From Microcaldota archaeon (GTDB lineage Archaea > Micrarchaeota > Micrarchaeia > Anstonellales > Bilamarchaeaceae): DNA of 64,000 nucleotides. Every line of letters begins with the position of its first letter. Position 1 is the stretch's first letter. Of this stretch, positions 17,097 to 26,048 are shown in pieces. Both the position numbers and the translations under genes were made by a program. A model generated the notes under the pieces. The model ran no database searches, had not been told where the DNA came from, and saw only the letters and a program-made list of their open reading frames with translations. Where the stretch lies: positions 154,304-218,303 of the forward strand of contig JACRGD010000005.1 of assembly GCA_016212525.1 (NCBI GenBank), in the 5' to 3' direction.

Positions 17097-18320
17097 TTAT
17101 GAAAATATCTTTTTTGCTTTTTCTATCCCATCTACTAATTTGTCCGCTTCCTCTTTGGTATTGTAGAGATAAAAACTCGCCCGGGTGCTTGCGTCTACTC
17201 CAAGCCTAGCATGTAATGGCATTGCACAGTGATGGCCACTTCGAACTGCGATTCCCTGCTCGTCAAGTATTGCTGCCAGATCGTGAGGATGAACCCCCTC
17301 GAGTGTAAATGAGGCAAGACTAACTCTCTTATTTTCATTATATGGCCCGAGGATTTTTAGCCCTTTTATTTCTGATAGTCTCATCATTGTGTATTTTATC
17401 AATTCCTGTTCGTATTTTTCTATGTTTTTCATTCCTATTTTGTTCAGATAGTCTATTGCGGTTCCCAACCCTAGCACAGCGGAAACTTCTGGTGTTCCCG
17501 TTTCCAGGCGCTCTGGCAATTCCGCATATGTGCTCTTATGAATGGTTACTTCTCGTATCATTTCACTTCCATACATTAGCGGATCCATTTTCTCCAGTGT
17601 TTCTTCTTTTCCATAAAGAATTCCACTGCCAAACGGGCCGAGCATTTTGTGTCCTGAAAACGCCAACATATCACAGTCTATTTTACGTACGTCTATTTTT
17701 CGCGATGGTATTAACTGCGCACCATCAACTACGAACAACGCATCTTGTTCATGTGCCATTTTTCCTATCGCTCGAAGGTCATTAACTGTTCCAAGCACGT
17801 TTGACGCTCCTGAAATCGCAACTATTTTTGCAGCTTTGATTTTCTTTTGGGCATCAGATAGGTTCAATTCTCCGTTTTCGTCTATGTCTATCACTTCTAG
17901 TTTTGCTCTTTTTCGTCTTGCGAGTTCCTGCCACGGGACAAAGTTGGAGTGGTGCTCCATTATCGAAACTACTATTTTGTCTCCTTTTTTGACGAACTTT
18001 TCGCCCCAGCCTCTCATGGCCAGATTAATGCTTTCCGTGGTTCCTCGTGTGAAAATTACTTCCTTCTGGTTTTCGGCACCGATAAATTCCTTGACTTTTG
18101 TTCTCACTTCCGCGTATTCGAGCGTGGCCTGCTCCGAAAGTTTGTGCAGTCCGCGTGCTACATTCGCATTATGTCTGGCATAAAAATCGAATATTCGCTC
18201 TATTACTACAAGCGGTTTCTGACTGGTCGCTGCCGAATCTAGATATGCGAGCGGTTTCCCATTGATCTCTGCCTGTAGTATTGGAAAGTCCTTCCGAATT
18301 TTATCTACATCTAAGCTCAT
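17097..18320 (-). CDS. sufS: Cysteine desulfurase SufS
   Basis: 407-residue PLP enzyme that removes sulfur from cysteine as an enzyme persulfide. The N-terminus LDVDKIRKDFPIL..INGKPLAYLDSAATSQKP is typical of SufS/NifS group II. The PLP lysine lies in AFSGHKMLGPFGSGILYG, the phosphate-binding motif is FTRGTTESINLAMRGWG, and the persulfide Cys is in RSGHHCAMPL near the C-terminus. The start overlaps the sufC stop by 4 nt. Partner genes are SufU as acceptor and SufBCD as scaffold. Confidence 0.97.
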   Translation of the reverse strand: MSLDVDKIRKDFPILQAEINGKPLAYLDSAATSQKPLVVIERIFDFYARHNANVARGLHKLSEQATLEYAEVRTKVKEFIGAENQKEVIFTRGTTESINLAMRGWGEKFVKKGDKIVVSIMEHHSNFVPWQELARRKRAKLEVIDIDENGELNLSDAQKKIKAAKIVAISGASNVLGTVNDLRAIGKMAHEQDALFVVDGAQLIPSRKIDVRKIDCDMLAFSGHKMLGPFGSGILYGKEETLEKMDPLMYGSEMIREVTIHKSTYAELPERLETGTPEVSAVLGLGTAIDYLNKIGMKNIEKYEQELIKYTMMRLSEIKGLKILGPYNENKRVSLASFTLEGVHPHDLAAILDEQGIAVRSGHHCAMPLHARLGVDASTRASFYLYNTKEEADKLVDGIEKAKKIFS

Positions 18321-19063
18321 TTGTTTCCCTTTAGGTATTTGGCATATCCGTGCTCTTCGATATCATGTGCCAGCTTTTCATCCCCTGAAAGAATTATTTT
18401 TCCATGTGCAAGAATGTGAACGAAGTCTGGTTTTACGTGCTTGAGAATTCTTGGATAATGTGTGATTATGAGAAAGCAACGCGTGCCATCATTTAATGTT
18501 GCAATTGCATCCGACACCATCTTTATTCCGTCTACATCCAAACCCGAATCGACTTCATCAAGAATTATGACTTTTGGTTTAAGTGCCAGCATTTGAAGCA
18601 TTTCCATTCGTTTCTTTTCACCGCCTGAAAATCCTACATTTACTTCTCTCGAAACGAACGTTTTATCCATCCCTAATTTTTTCGCATTTTCCACTAATTC
18701 TTCATGCGCCTTTACCATTGTTTCGAGATCTTTTTCTTTTACGCCTTCTTTAGCGCTTAACGCTTTTCTGATGAGATTGCTGACCTTTACTCCTTCTACT
18801 TCCTCGGGATTCTGGAATGCTAAAAATATCCCTTTTTTTGCCCGTTGGTCTACTGGCAATTCTGCGAGTTCTTCGCCATCTAGTTTGATGCTGCCATGAA
18901 CTTTCAGGGATGGATGTCCCATCAACGCTTCAGAAAGCGAGCTTTTACCTGCGCCATTTGGGCCCATGATCGCGTGAATTTCGCCTGGTTTAATTTCCAG
19001 ATCCAATCCCTTGATGATTTCTTTATCTTCAATTGAAACATTTAGGTTTTTGATGGTAAACAT
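18317..19063 (-). CDS. sufC: Fe-S assembly ATPase SufC
   Basis: 248-residue ABC ATPase. Walker A is GPNGAGKSS at residues 34-42, the signature is FSGGEKKR near 150, and Walker B is VIILDEVDSGLD. The sequence following the Walker A, LMGHPSLKVHGSIKLDGEEL, and the Q-loop region FLAFQNPEEVEGVKV are typical of SufC, which drives conformational change in SufB-SufD. First gene of the leftward operon, with GAGG 9 nt before the ATG and a putative DtxR-like operator between its TATA box and start. Confidence 0.97.
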   Translation of the reverse strand: MFTIKNLNVSIEDKEIIKGLDLEIKPGEIHAIMGPNGAGKSSLSEALMGHPSLKVHGSIKLDGEELAELPVDQRAKKGIFLAFQNPEEVEGVKVSNLIRKALSAKEGVKEKDLETMVKAHEELVENAKKLGMDKTFVSREVNVGFSGGEKKRMEMLQMLALKPKVIILDEVDSGLDVDGIKMVSDAIATLNDGTRCFLIITHYPRILKHVKPDFVHILAHGKIILSGDEKLAHDIEEHGYAKYLKGNK

Positions 19064-19086
19064 TATTTCGACCTCGTGTTTACCTT

Positions 19087-19104
19087 AGTTAGGTGCGCCT
19101 AAGT
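19087..19104. promoter_or_regulatory. DtxR/IdeR-like operator at the sufC promoter
   Basis: AGTTAGG-TGCG-CCTAAGT: an inverted repeat with one mismatch in 7-bp arms, sharing arms and 4-nt spacing with the site at 19231. It directly abuts the sufC TATA box (ATTTAAAT at 19105-19112) on the transcript side, so bound protein would block initiation. The TTAGG...CCTAA core resembles known DtxR/IdeR/MDR1 metal-regulator boxes (comparison from memory). Confidence 0.65.
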
Positions 19105-19230
19105 ATTTAAATTACTCTGGCATCTGCTGTTCTCATTCAATACTACTTACATACCCTGCCGATTCCAATTGTCCGATTACCGACATTTATTTTTCTTATG
19201 AAAACTAATTTTTCTCTAATTTTTTTGATG

Positions 19231-19248
19231 AGTTAGGTTTGCCTAACT
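19231..19248. promoter_or_regulatory. DtxR/IdeR-like operator at the sufB promoter
   Basis: AGTTAGG-TTTG-CCTAACT: a perfect 7-bp inverted repeat with a 4-nt spacer. It lies immediately upstream of ATTAAAAT (19249-19256), the probable sufB TATA box, overlapping the TFB recognition position. Together with the site at 19087 it frames both divergent suf promoters and suggests joint iron-responsive control. Confidence 0.7.
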
Positions 19249-19316
19249 ATTAAAATACGAACTTCGAATAGGTACTATATACTCTGCGCTTTTTGAGGGT
19301 ATTTTAGGTGAATCCT

Positions 19317-20714
19317 TTGAGTGAACAAATTAATCTTTCTTACGAAAAATACGATTTCAAAGACGAAATCAAATACAAACATCTAACTCGCAAGGGTTTG
19401 GATGAGGAAATAGTCAGGACTATATCCGAAATCAAAAACGAGCCCAAATGGATGACTGACATTCGGCTTAAGGCCCTTAAGGTTTTTGAATCCAAACCAA
19501 TTCCAAAATGGTCTGCATTTGATTTGAGTCAAATTAACTTCCAGAATATTCACTACTATGCCAGCGCCATGGATGGAAATGTGAGTGAATGGGATATGGT
19601 TCCCGAGAATATCAAAAAGACTTTCGATCGAATCGGTATCCCTGAAGCAGAGCGCAAGTTTTTGAGCGGTGCATCTGCGCAATACGATTCTGAAGTTGTA
19701 TATCACAATCTCAAAAAAGAATGGGAAGAGCAGGGCGTCATTTTCCTTGATATGGATTCAGGACTTCGTGAATATCCTGAAGTTGTCCGGCAATACTTCG
19801 GTTCAGTAATTCCTATGACTGATAACAAATTTGCCGCTCTAAATACTGCTGTGTGGTCTGGCGGGAGTTTTGTTTATGTTCCAAAGGGTGTGCATGTTAA
19901 GATTCCTCTGCAGGCTTACTTTCGTATTAATACAAAAAATGCGGGTCAATTTGAACGAACTCTCATCATCGCAGAGGAAGGTGCGAAAGTCAGTTATATC
20001 GAAGGCTGCTCTGCCCCGATCTATAGTGCTGGTGCTCTCCACTCGGCCGTTGTTGAATTGATTGCCAAGAAGAACTCCTATATTCGCTACACGACGATCC
20101 AAAATTGGTCGAATAATGTTTACAATCTCGTTACAAAACGTGCAGTGGCGCATGAGAACTCGGTCGTAGAGTGGGTAGATGGAAACATCGGATCGAAAGT
20201 AACCATGAAATATCCATGTATCATTCTTAAGGGCAAAGGTGCGCGTGGCGAAGTCCTTTCCGTGGCATTTGCAGGAAAAGGCCAGACTCAGGATGCCGGA
20301 GCTAAAATTATTCATCAGGCTCCGAATACGACTTCTCGTATCATTTCCAAGAGCATTTCCCAGGGCGGAGGTCGAAGTGCGTATCGGGGAATGCTCAAGG
20401 TCCTAAAAGGCGCCAAAAACTGCAAAGCATTCGTTCAATGCGATGCCTATTTGCTAGATGAAAATTCCCGCTCAGATACTTATCCTAACATCCAGATCGA
20501 TGAAGACACTACTACGATTGGTCATGAGGCCAAAGTCGGAAAAATTGGCACTGATAAACTGTTCTACCTTATGAGTCGGGGCCTTTGCGAAAAGGACGCT
20601 CTTGCAATGGTTGTTTTAGGTTTTATCGATTCATTTACGCGTGAACTGCCTATGGAATATGCTGTCGAATTAAATCGACTTATAGAAATTCAACTCGAGG
20701 GTGCAGTAGGATAA
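19317..20714 (+). CDS. sufB: Fe-S scaffold protein SufB
   Basis: About 466 residues. SufB with SufC and SufD builds 4Fe-4S clusters. Motifs: NTAVWSGGSFVYVPKGVHVKIPLQ, the beta-helix core with EGCSAPIYS and HSAVVELIA, KYPCIILKGKGARGE, and the C-terminal IGHEAKVGKIGTDKLFYLMSRGL with the Glu/His cluster-site residues. An in-frame GTG at 19308 could add three residues, but it is part of GGTG; 6 nt downstream a TTG at 19317 has the same spacing as in atpB, so I prefer TTG (MSEQINLSYEK). Divergent from sufC. Confidence 0.96.
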   Translation: MSEQINLSYEKYDFKDEIKYKHLTRKGLDEEIVRTISEIKNEPKWMTDIRLKALKVFESKPIPKWSAFDLSQINFQNIHYYASAMDGNVSEWDMVPENIKKTFDRIGIPEAERKFLSGASAQYDSEVVYHNLKKEWEEQGVIFLDMDSGLREYPEVVRQYFGSVIPMTDNKFAALNTAVWSGGSFVYVPKGVHVKIPLQAYFRINTKNAGQFERTLIIAEEGAKVSYIEGCSAPIYSAGALHSAVVELIAKKNSYIRYTTIQNWSNNVYNLVTKRAVAHENSVVEWVDGNIGSKVTMKYPCIILKGKGARGEVLSVAFAGKGQTQDAGAKIIHQAPNTTSRIISKSISQGGGRSAYRGMLKVLKGAKNCKAFVQCDAYLLDENSRSDTYPNIQIDEDTTTIGHEAKVGKIGTDKLFYLMSRGLCEKDALAMVVLGFIDSFTRELPMEYAVELNRLIEIQLEGAVG

Positions 20715-20732
20715 ATCCTTATTGGTGATTCC

Positions 20733-21482
20733 ATGAAAAAAATTTCAGTTTCCGATTCTAAGGACGTTCTTGTTTCTTCGGATTCATCGATTACTATTTC
20801 CGACGCTCTGGCAGTTAAGCTAATTATTAGGCCTCTAGGAGAATGCAAAGTCGATCTCAAAATCGGGACTGGTTGCGATGTCTGCGTTTATATTATTGCG
20901 GATCGAGCCGCATCATTATTACTAAACAACTACGTAGGCGAGGGCTCAACCCTTCATTCTTATGGTCTTTGGTTGTCTAGTGGTTCTAGTGAGGTTCTTA
21001 GTCATCTTGTTGGGGAGAAATCACAAGCATACGAACTCGATCTCTTTGGGCAAATGGGAACTTCCAAACTTCAGCTCAATTCCGTTTTGAGGCACGCAAA
21101 TCATTCTACGAAGGGAAACATTCTGGTTCGCGGTGTTGCAAAGGATTCTGCCTCGGTCACTCTTGATGGTATGATTAAAATTGAAAAGAATGGTTCTGGA
21201 GCAGATTCGTTTCTGACTCAGAATGTTATGCTCCTTAATCCTGGTGCACACGCAACTGCAAACCCAGAACTAGAAATCGAGAATAATGACGTTTCCTCCA
21301 GACATTCTGCTTCTGTTTCACAAATCGATGAGGATAAAATCTTCTACTTAATGTCCCGAGGTGTCTCTCGAGAGGATTCACGTAAATTAATTGTTGAGGG
21401 ATTCCTCGAAGCTACTATTCAAAAAATTCCTGATTTTGATCTCTCTAAGGAAATTTCTCAGAAGTGTCTTACCATTTTGTGA
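20733..21482 (+). CDS. sufD: Fe-S scaffold protein SufD
   Basis: 249 residues, a short member of the SufB/SufD family. The beta-helix core is recognisable (LHSYGLWLSSGSSEVLSHLVGEK, LDLFGQMGTSKLQLNSVLRH) and the C-terminus has the diagnostic ENNDVSSRHSASVSQIDEDKIFYLMSRGVSREDSRKLIVEGF. It lacks most of the N-terminal helical domain of bacterial SufD. It follows sufB by 18 nt. The conserved His in SRHSASV is the SufD residue thought to take part in cluster formation. Confidence 0.93.
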   Translation: MKKISVSDSKDVLVSSDSSITISDALAVKLIIRPLGECKVDLKIGTGCDVCVYIIADRAASLLLNNYVGEGSTLHSYGLWLSSGSSEVLSHLVGEKSQAYELDLFGQMGTSKLQLNSVLRHANHSTKGNILVRGVAKDSASVTLDGMIKIEKNGSGADSFLTQNVMLLNPGAHATANPELEIENNDVSSRHSASVSQIDEDKIFYLMSRGVSREDSRKLIVEGFLEATIQKIPDFDLSKEISQKCLTIL

Positions 21483-21543
21483 ATCTAAGGTAAAACGTGG
21501 ATTTAAAACTACTACCTATCGTATTGTTTTAGGATGAGTTAAT

Positions 21544-22185
21544 ATGAGTTCTAAATCTAATTACTTGGTTCGTTTAGTTCGCGAAAGCCCTGCTTCTAAA
21601 TCTGATCCGTCTGCGGTATCTTTGCCTGATCCTCTCTACTCTCGTTTACTAGATTTGGCAAAAAGTCCTCAGCCGCGTTTTGCAGTTTACAATACTCCGC
21701 CTGCTCCAGTTCCAGGTTTAGCTCAAACTTTGGTTTGTGCAAGTGCCGACCTTTCATTTTCTGATGGTAACTTGTTTGTTTCTGGTGCTAATTATTCTTT
21801 TAAATCTTCAGCTGTGCGTTTACTAGGTGTGGATGATAGAACCGGGGTTGAAACCTTGGCTTCTGTCTCAATTTCTACGTTGGCCCTTGATCTTATGCCA
21901 ACTGGTGCAGTTTTGGCATTTACCCGAGGGTCATTAGACGTTATCCAAACTGCGATTGTTGTTGTTTATCCAGACGGTTCTTTCAATCTCGATTCTTCCA
22001 AGTTCTTTGATCTTAACACTACCCAACCAATTCCTACCTCTGATCTTGCAAATCACCTGGGATTTAATCCAAGTCTGGTTCGTCTTTCTGCATCTGCTGC
22101 CCTAGCGGCTATCTTAAGGGTTTCTTTGGGCGACCCAACTACCTTTATCTCAGATCCGTCTCGATTCGTAGAATCAATTGAATGA
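21544..22185 (+). CDS. Hypothetical protein
   Basis: 213 residues, soluble, with many alternating hydrophobic strands (ALDLMPTGAVLAFTRGSLDVIQTAIVVVYPDGSFNLD) suggesting a beta-rich fold, then a helical C-terminus. Rich in Ser, Leu, Ala and Pro. No signal peptide, membrane helix or Cys cluster. I recognise no family. It is 61 nt after sufD and could be read through from the suf operon, though a TATA-like stretch precedes it. General style resembles the unknown protein at 24089-24784, but I see no clear alignment. Confidence 0.65.
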   Translation: MSSKSNYLVRLVRESPASKSDPSAVSLPDPLYSRLLDLAKSPQPRFAVYNTPPAPVPGLAQTLVCASADLSFSDGNLFVSGANYSFKSSAVRLLGVDDRTGVETLASVSISTLALDLMPTGAVLAFTRGSLDVIQTAIVVVYPDGSFNLDSSKFFDLNTTQPIPTSDLANHLGFNPSLVRLSASAALAAILRVSLGDPTTFISDPSRFVESIE

Positions 22186-22234
22186 TGATTGATCTGTCAA
22201 TTCTCTTTTTACTCTTTTCCGTTTTATTCTTTCT

Positions 22235-24016
22235 ATGCAAAAGTTCCGATTCCTAGTAATTCTGCTTGTTCTCTGTTCTATTCTATTTGCCTTCTCTATA
22301 GAATCCTACTATTCTCAAGTCACTGTTCTTCCAAATGGCGATCTAGCTATTTATGAGAAAATGAATTTTACTCTTGAAAAAGTTTACAATGAAGGTTATA
22401 GGTCAATCAGACCTGCCGATTATGACAATCTCTCGAATATTCGAGTTTCTTCTGCCCTACTCAACGGTCGTGCAGTTCCCTTTTCCGTAGGTAAAAATGG
22501 TAGAAATGCCGAGATTGTCTGGACTAGGACTGTTAAAGGTACGAATCTGGTCGAACTCAATTATACTCTAAAAAACCGTGTCGAGTTGTATTCTGATTTT
22601 GCCCGGGTTTGCTATGAACATCTGGGTTCCAATTGGCCCTCTGATGTGAATTCGTTTGATTCAAAAATGATTCTCCCTGCTTCGGCTGCAAGAAACCCAA
22701 TCCACTTCCAAATCTATTCTGATATCAAAGGTGATGCTCATCTTGTTGGTTCTTCGATAGTTACTCATATTGATGACGTGTATTCCGGAACCTATGTTGG
22801 CGGTTGTTATTTGTTCGACCGTTCTTCTGTAAATTCAAGTCGGTTAGTAAATGGTTCGGCTTATGATCTTCTTCAGTCTGATCGAGACTCCTACGGATCG
22901 ACTTCGATTCCGGTTTCCACTGCTCTTATTTCCTATTCTTTATTCTGTCCCTCGTTCCTCTTTTTGCTTTTTCTTCTTCTGCTCTCCCTGGTCCCCGGCC
23001 ATTTCCGGTCAAAAGGACTAACCGAATCTATACTACCCCCGGATGACTCCGAACCTGTCGATGTTGCTGTTCTTCTAAGGGGCGATGTAAATCGGCAGCA
23101 TATTGCATCTGCAACTATTCTCGAACTCATCAATAAAGGATCGATTGAAATTCTTGAACTGGAGAAGAAAGATGCGCCTAAGACTGGTGCGATTTCGCGG
23201 GAAGAGACAATTCTTTTCCTAAAAAACAAAAAAGATCTTGCGCCTCATCAACTTGCAATGGTCGATCTTATTTTTGGTGATGCGACTCAAGTCAATTTAG
23301 ATAAGTTGGTTGCTGATTATGATAAGATAAAAGTTCAATCCGATGCTCAGGATCTGGATTTGGAAGATCGAATGCGAAAATACAAGGCATCAATTTCTGT
23401 TCTTTTGGATAAGAAAGAAAATCGGAAAATTATTAACGATCGAAACGGACGAATTGTCATCTGCTTTGTTTCTGCATTCTTATTGTTCTTCATGACTGGC
23501 ATGAGTGAGGCTCTGGACCTTACTGATGCCTTTTCCGGATTATTTTTTGCTATTTTTTCCGGCAATTTGGTTGCGATGTCCTATTTGCTTATCCTTCCTC
23601 TGATCATTGTGCCTCTTTGCTATCTTTTTGTTAATAAGCGGCCTACTGTTGACTCCGAGGCTTACTGGCAGTGGGATGCATTTGAACGAGGTCTTAAGTC
23701 TAGTCGAATTAAAGAATATCCGCCAAGTGCGACTGTGATTTGGGGCAAAATTCTAGTCTATGCAACTGCTCTTGGTCTTGCTAAAGCGGTCAATACTCAT
23801 CTTTCTGAAGTTGATGCACTTACTCGCTCTAAACTCGAAAAAATGCAGTCTGTTTCAATCAGTTCGTCGCATTTCTATGCTTCAACATTGGCTCTTACTA
23901 ATCTTGCGGCATATGGGAGCAGAAGCGGTCCCTCGAGCAGATCGTCTGGTGGCTGGAGCTCTGGCGGAGGAGGGGGCTTTAGCAGTAGCTCCTCTGGCGG
24001 TGGCGGATTTAGGTAA
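22235..24016 (+). CDS. DUF2207 membrane protein
   Basis: 593 residues. Signal peptide (FRFLVILLVLCSILFAF), then an extracellular beta-sandwich domain beginning SIESYYSQVTVLPNGDLAIYEKMNFTL, matching DUF2207, with YRSIRP. Next come a membrane helix (about 227-252), a cytoplasmic segment (VDVAVLLRGDVNRQHIASATILELINKGSIEI, winged-helix-like, as in this family), two more helices (about 410-465) and a YWQWDAFERGL segment. It ends in a Gly/Ser tail with GGGGGFSSSSSGGGGF, a common DUF2207 ending. Function unknown; broadly found in bacteria and archaea. Confidence 0.9.
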   Translation: MQKFRFLVILLVLCSILFAFSIESYYSQVTVLPNGDLAIYEKMNFTLEKVYNEGYRSIRPADYDNLSNIRVSSALLNGRAVPFSVGKNGRNAEIVWTRTVKGTNLVELNYTLKNRVELYSDFARVCYEHLGSNWPSDVNSFDSKMILPASAARNPIHFQIYSDIKGDAHLVGSSIVTHIDDVYSGTYVGGCYLFDRSSVNSSRLVNGSAYDLLQSDRDSYGSTSIPVSTALISYSLFCPSFLFLLFLLLLSLVPGHFRSKGLTESILPPDDSEPVDVAVLLRGDVNRQHIASATILELINKGSIEILELEKKDAPKTGAISREETILFLKNKKDLAPHQLAMVDLIFGDATQVNLDKLVADYDKIKVQSDAQDLDLEDRMRKYKASISVLLDKKENRKIINDRNGRIVICFVSAFLLFFMTGMSEALDLTDAFSGLFFAIFSGNLVAMSYLLILPLIIVPLCYLFVNKRPTVDSEAYWQWDAFERGLKSSRIKEYPPSATVIWGKILVYATALGLAKAVNTHLSEVDALTRSKLEKMQSVSISSSHFYASTLALTNLAAYGSRSGPSSRSSGGWSSGGGGGFSSSSSGGGGFR

Positions 24017-24088
24017 CTCTTGCTCCAATACAATGCAATATTAACCTTTTGCTATAACATAGAGTCGATTTTATTTTCCGGTGTTTTT

Positions 24089-24784
24089 ATGACGACTAAA
24101 CCAATCCAGTTTAACTATTCTGGCCCAGAGAATATTCGATATGGACTATCAGATCTGAGGTCTTCAAGAACCTGCTTTCTAAGATGCTCTGATTCGGTTC
24201 GTGTTTCTGTAGATCGTATCGATCCAAAAATTCCTCGGGTATCTCTAGGCGCCACTACTCTGCGATCTACTCCAAATGCACGTGCTGTCTTTCTCGTAGG
24301 TGCACGTTCTCCCGAATCTGTTCTTTTTACTAATTCTACTGGGGCCTTCGCTCTCCTGGTTTCTGATATCTCTGCCTTAAGACTCGAGCTTGAAGCTTTA
24401 CATCTGCAATTTTCTGCTCTTTGTCCTGAGCGGGGCCGCATGGCTGATAAGCTCAAAACAGATGCCCAATCTCGTAAGATTTATGATCAAATTCACTCTT
24501 TATCGCGTTATATTGATCAACTCAAGTTTGCTGTTTTTGGTGTTAATCCAACTTCAGAATTACCTCCAACTCATCAGGTTCTTGTTTGTGATTTGCCCGG
24601 CCTGCCTGTTGGAAACGGAGCATACTTATCTGTTTTTGATGCTCGAACTGATGGTACTGGCGTCTCTATCAATTCGAATGGTTTGTCAATTTCTGATGAA
24701 AATTCCTTTGTCGGTGCCCGGTCTGCGGAATATGTGATTTCTGCTGGGGATGCGTCATATTCTTTGACTATAGCAGGAGTCTAA
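24089..24784 (+). CDS. Hypothetical protein
   Basis: About 231 residues. The start at 24089 follows CCGGTG by 5 nt; a longer reading to 24020 would overlap the previous terminator region. An N-terminal beta-rich part (FNYSGPENIRYGLSDLRSS, ARAVFLVGARSPESVLF) is followed by a coiled segment (ISALRLELEALHLQFSAL) and a C-terminal beta domain (YLSVFDARTDGTGVSINSNGLSIS). Two Cys near residue 30 (CFLRC). No family recognised, no membrane segment. Confidence 0.65.
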   Translation: MTTKPIQFNYSGPENIRYGLSDLRSSRTCFLRCSDSVRVSVDRIDPKIPRVSLGATTLRSTPNARAVFLVGARSPESVLFTNSTGAFALLVSDISALRLELEALHLQFSALCPERGRMADKLKTDAQSRKIYDQIHSLSRYIDQLKFAVFGVNPTSELPPTHQVLVCDLPGLPVGNGAYLSVFDARTDGTGVSINSNGLSISDENSFVGARSAEYVISAGDASYSLTIAGV

Positions 24785-24887
24785 TTTTTCCCTCTCTTTA
24801 TTTTCCTTCTTTTTTCTGATACTTTTTAATATCTTAGCCGCGAATTCAATCTAAAATCTAATTTAACCTACAACGAGGTTCATTACT

Positions 24888-25997
24888 ATGAAACGAGAGG
24901 ACGAGTTTGGATTCGAGAGAGTTATTGAAGTCTACGACCAGCGAACTGGCATGGAAGGCGTTTGTGTAATCCACAACACTGCCCGGGGTCCGGGAAAGGG
25001 AGGAATTCGTATGGTTCCTGACGTTTCAACTTCGGAAGTTATGGGTCTTGCACGAGCTATGACCTGGAAAAATGCAATGGCAGATCTTCCATTTGGTGGA
25101 GCAAAATCAGGTATCAAAGCAGATCCAAGAAAACTTACTCCTGCTCAGAAAGAAGGTATGATGAGGGCATTTGCAAGAAAAGTCAAAGAAGTAATCCCGA
25201 CTCATTATATTGCAGGTCCAGACATGAATACTACTGAGAAAGAAATGGCCCAATTTGCAGATGAACTAGGAACTCCAATGGCCTGCACAGGTAAACCTGC
25301 AAGCGTTGGTGGTCTTCCACATGAACTTGGCTCTACTGGTTTTGGTGTTGCCCATGCTGCCAAAGTCGCAGTTGAATTCTCCGGTAAGCAGCTCAATGGC
25401 ATGTCCGTTGCAATCGAAGGTTATGGAAACGTCGGAACTTTTACTCACCAATTCCTCGAGCAATGGGGTGCAAAAGTGGTTGCCTTGTCCGATTCCAAAG
25501 GTACTATTCACAACAAAGATGGTATCAAATATGATGATGCAATGAAGGCAAAATCCCAGCACGGAACCGTGACTGCGGCAAAGGGCGAAAAACTCGATGG
25601 CGCAAAGCTATTCGAACTTCCAGTAGACATTTTGATTCCTGGTGCACGACCTGATGTAATTCACGCAGGTAACGTCCAAAACGTCAAGGCAAAATACTTC
25701 GTTGAAGCAGCAAACCTGCCTGCAAAGTATGATGTCGAAAAAGTAATGATGAAAAAGGGTATCTGGGTCATTCCCGATTTTGTGGCAAACGCGGGCGGAG
25801 TCATATCAAGCTACTGCGAAACTCGTGAAATGAGTGCAGATGCCATGTTCAAAGTTGTTGAAGGCAAGCTCAAGCACAACACAAAAATGATGCTCGAGCG
25901 AACCAAAGAACACGACACTCGCGCTGCTGCTCTTGAAATTGCAAAAGAGCGAGTTATGGATGCCATGGTCATGCGCGGATGGCAGACTAAGCAATAA
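24888..25997 (+). CDS. gdhA: Glutamate (Glu/Leu/Phe/Val) dehydrogenase
   Basis: 369 residues. Oxidative deamination of glutamate to 2-oxoglutarate with NAD(P), or the reverse ammonia assimilation. Substrate-domain motifs are TARGPGKGGIRMVP, MTWKNAMADLPFGGAKSGI with the catalytic lysines, and AGPDMNTTEKEMA. The Rossmann domain has SVAIEGYGNVGTFTHQFL followed by an acidic-poor VVALSDSKG. It lacks about 40 N-terminal residues of typical hexameric GDH, and the mixture of motifs leaves leucine dehydrogenase activity possible. Monocistronic, with a TATA box near 24825 and GAGGT before the ATG. Codon use is balanced, suggesting strong expression. Confidence 0.92.
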   Translation: MKREDEFGFERVIEVYDQRTGMEGVCVIHNTARGPGKGGIRMVPDVSTSEVMGLARAMTWKNAMADLPFGGAKSGIKADPRKLTPAQKEGMMRAFARKVKEVIPTHYIAGPDMNTTEKEMAQFADELGTPMACTGKPASVGGLPHELGSTGFGVAHAAKVAVEFSGKQLNGMSVAIEGYGNVGTFTHQFLEQWGAKVVALSDSKGTIHNKDGIKYDDAMKAKSQHGTVTAAKGEKLDGAKLFELPVDILIPGARPDVIHAGNVQNVKAKYFVEAANLPAKYDVEKVMMKKGIWVIPDFVANAGGVISSYCETREMSADAMFKVVEGKLKHNTKMMLERTKEHDTRAAALEIAKERVMDAMVMRGWQTKQ

Positions 25998-26036
25998 TTT
26001 TATCTATTTTATTCTTTTACCTGTTTTTATTATTAA
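25998..26036 (+). terminator. T-rich terminator after glutamate dehydrogenase
   Basis: The 39 nt after the stop codon contain runs of four and five T. They also lie just beyond the end of the convergent gene, so they may stop only the plus-strand transcript. Confidence 0.4.
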
Positions 26037-26048
26037 TTAAAAAACGAT

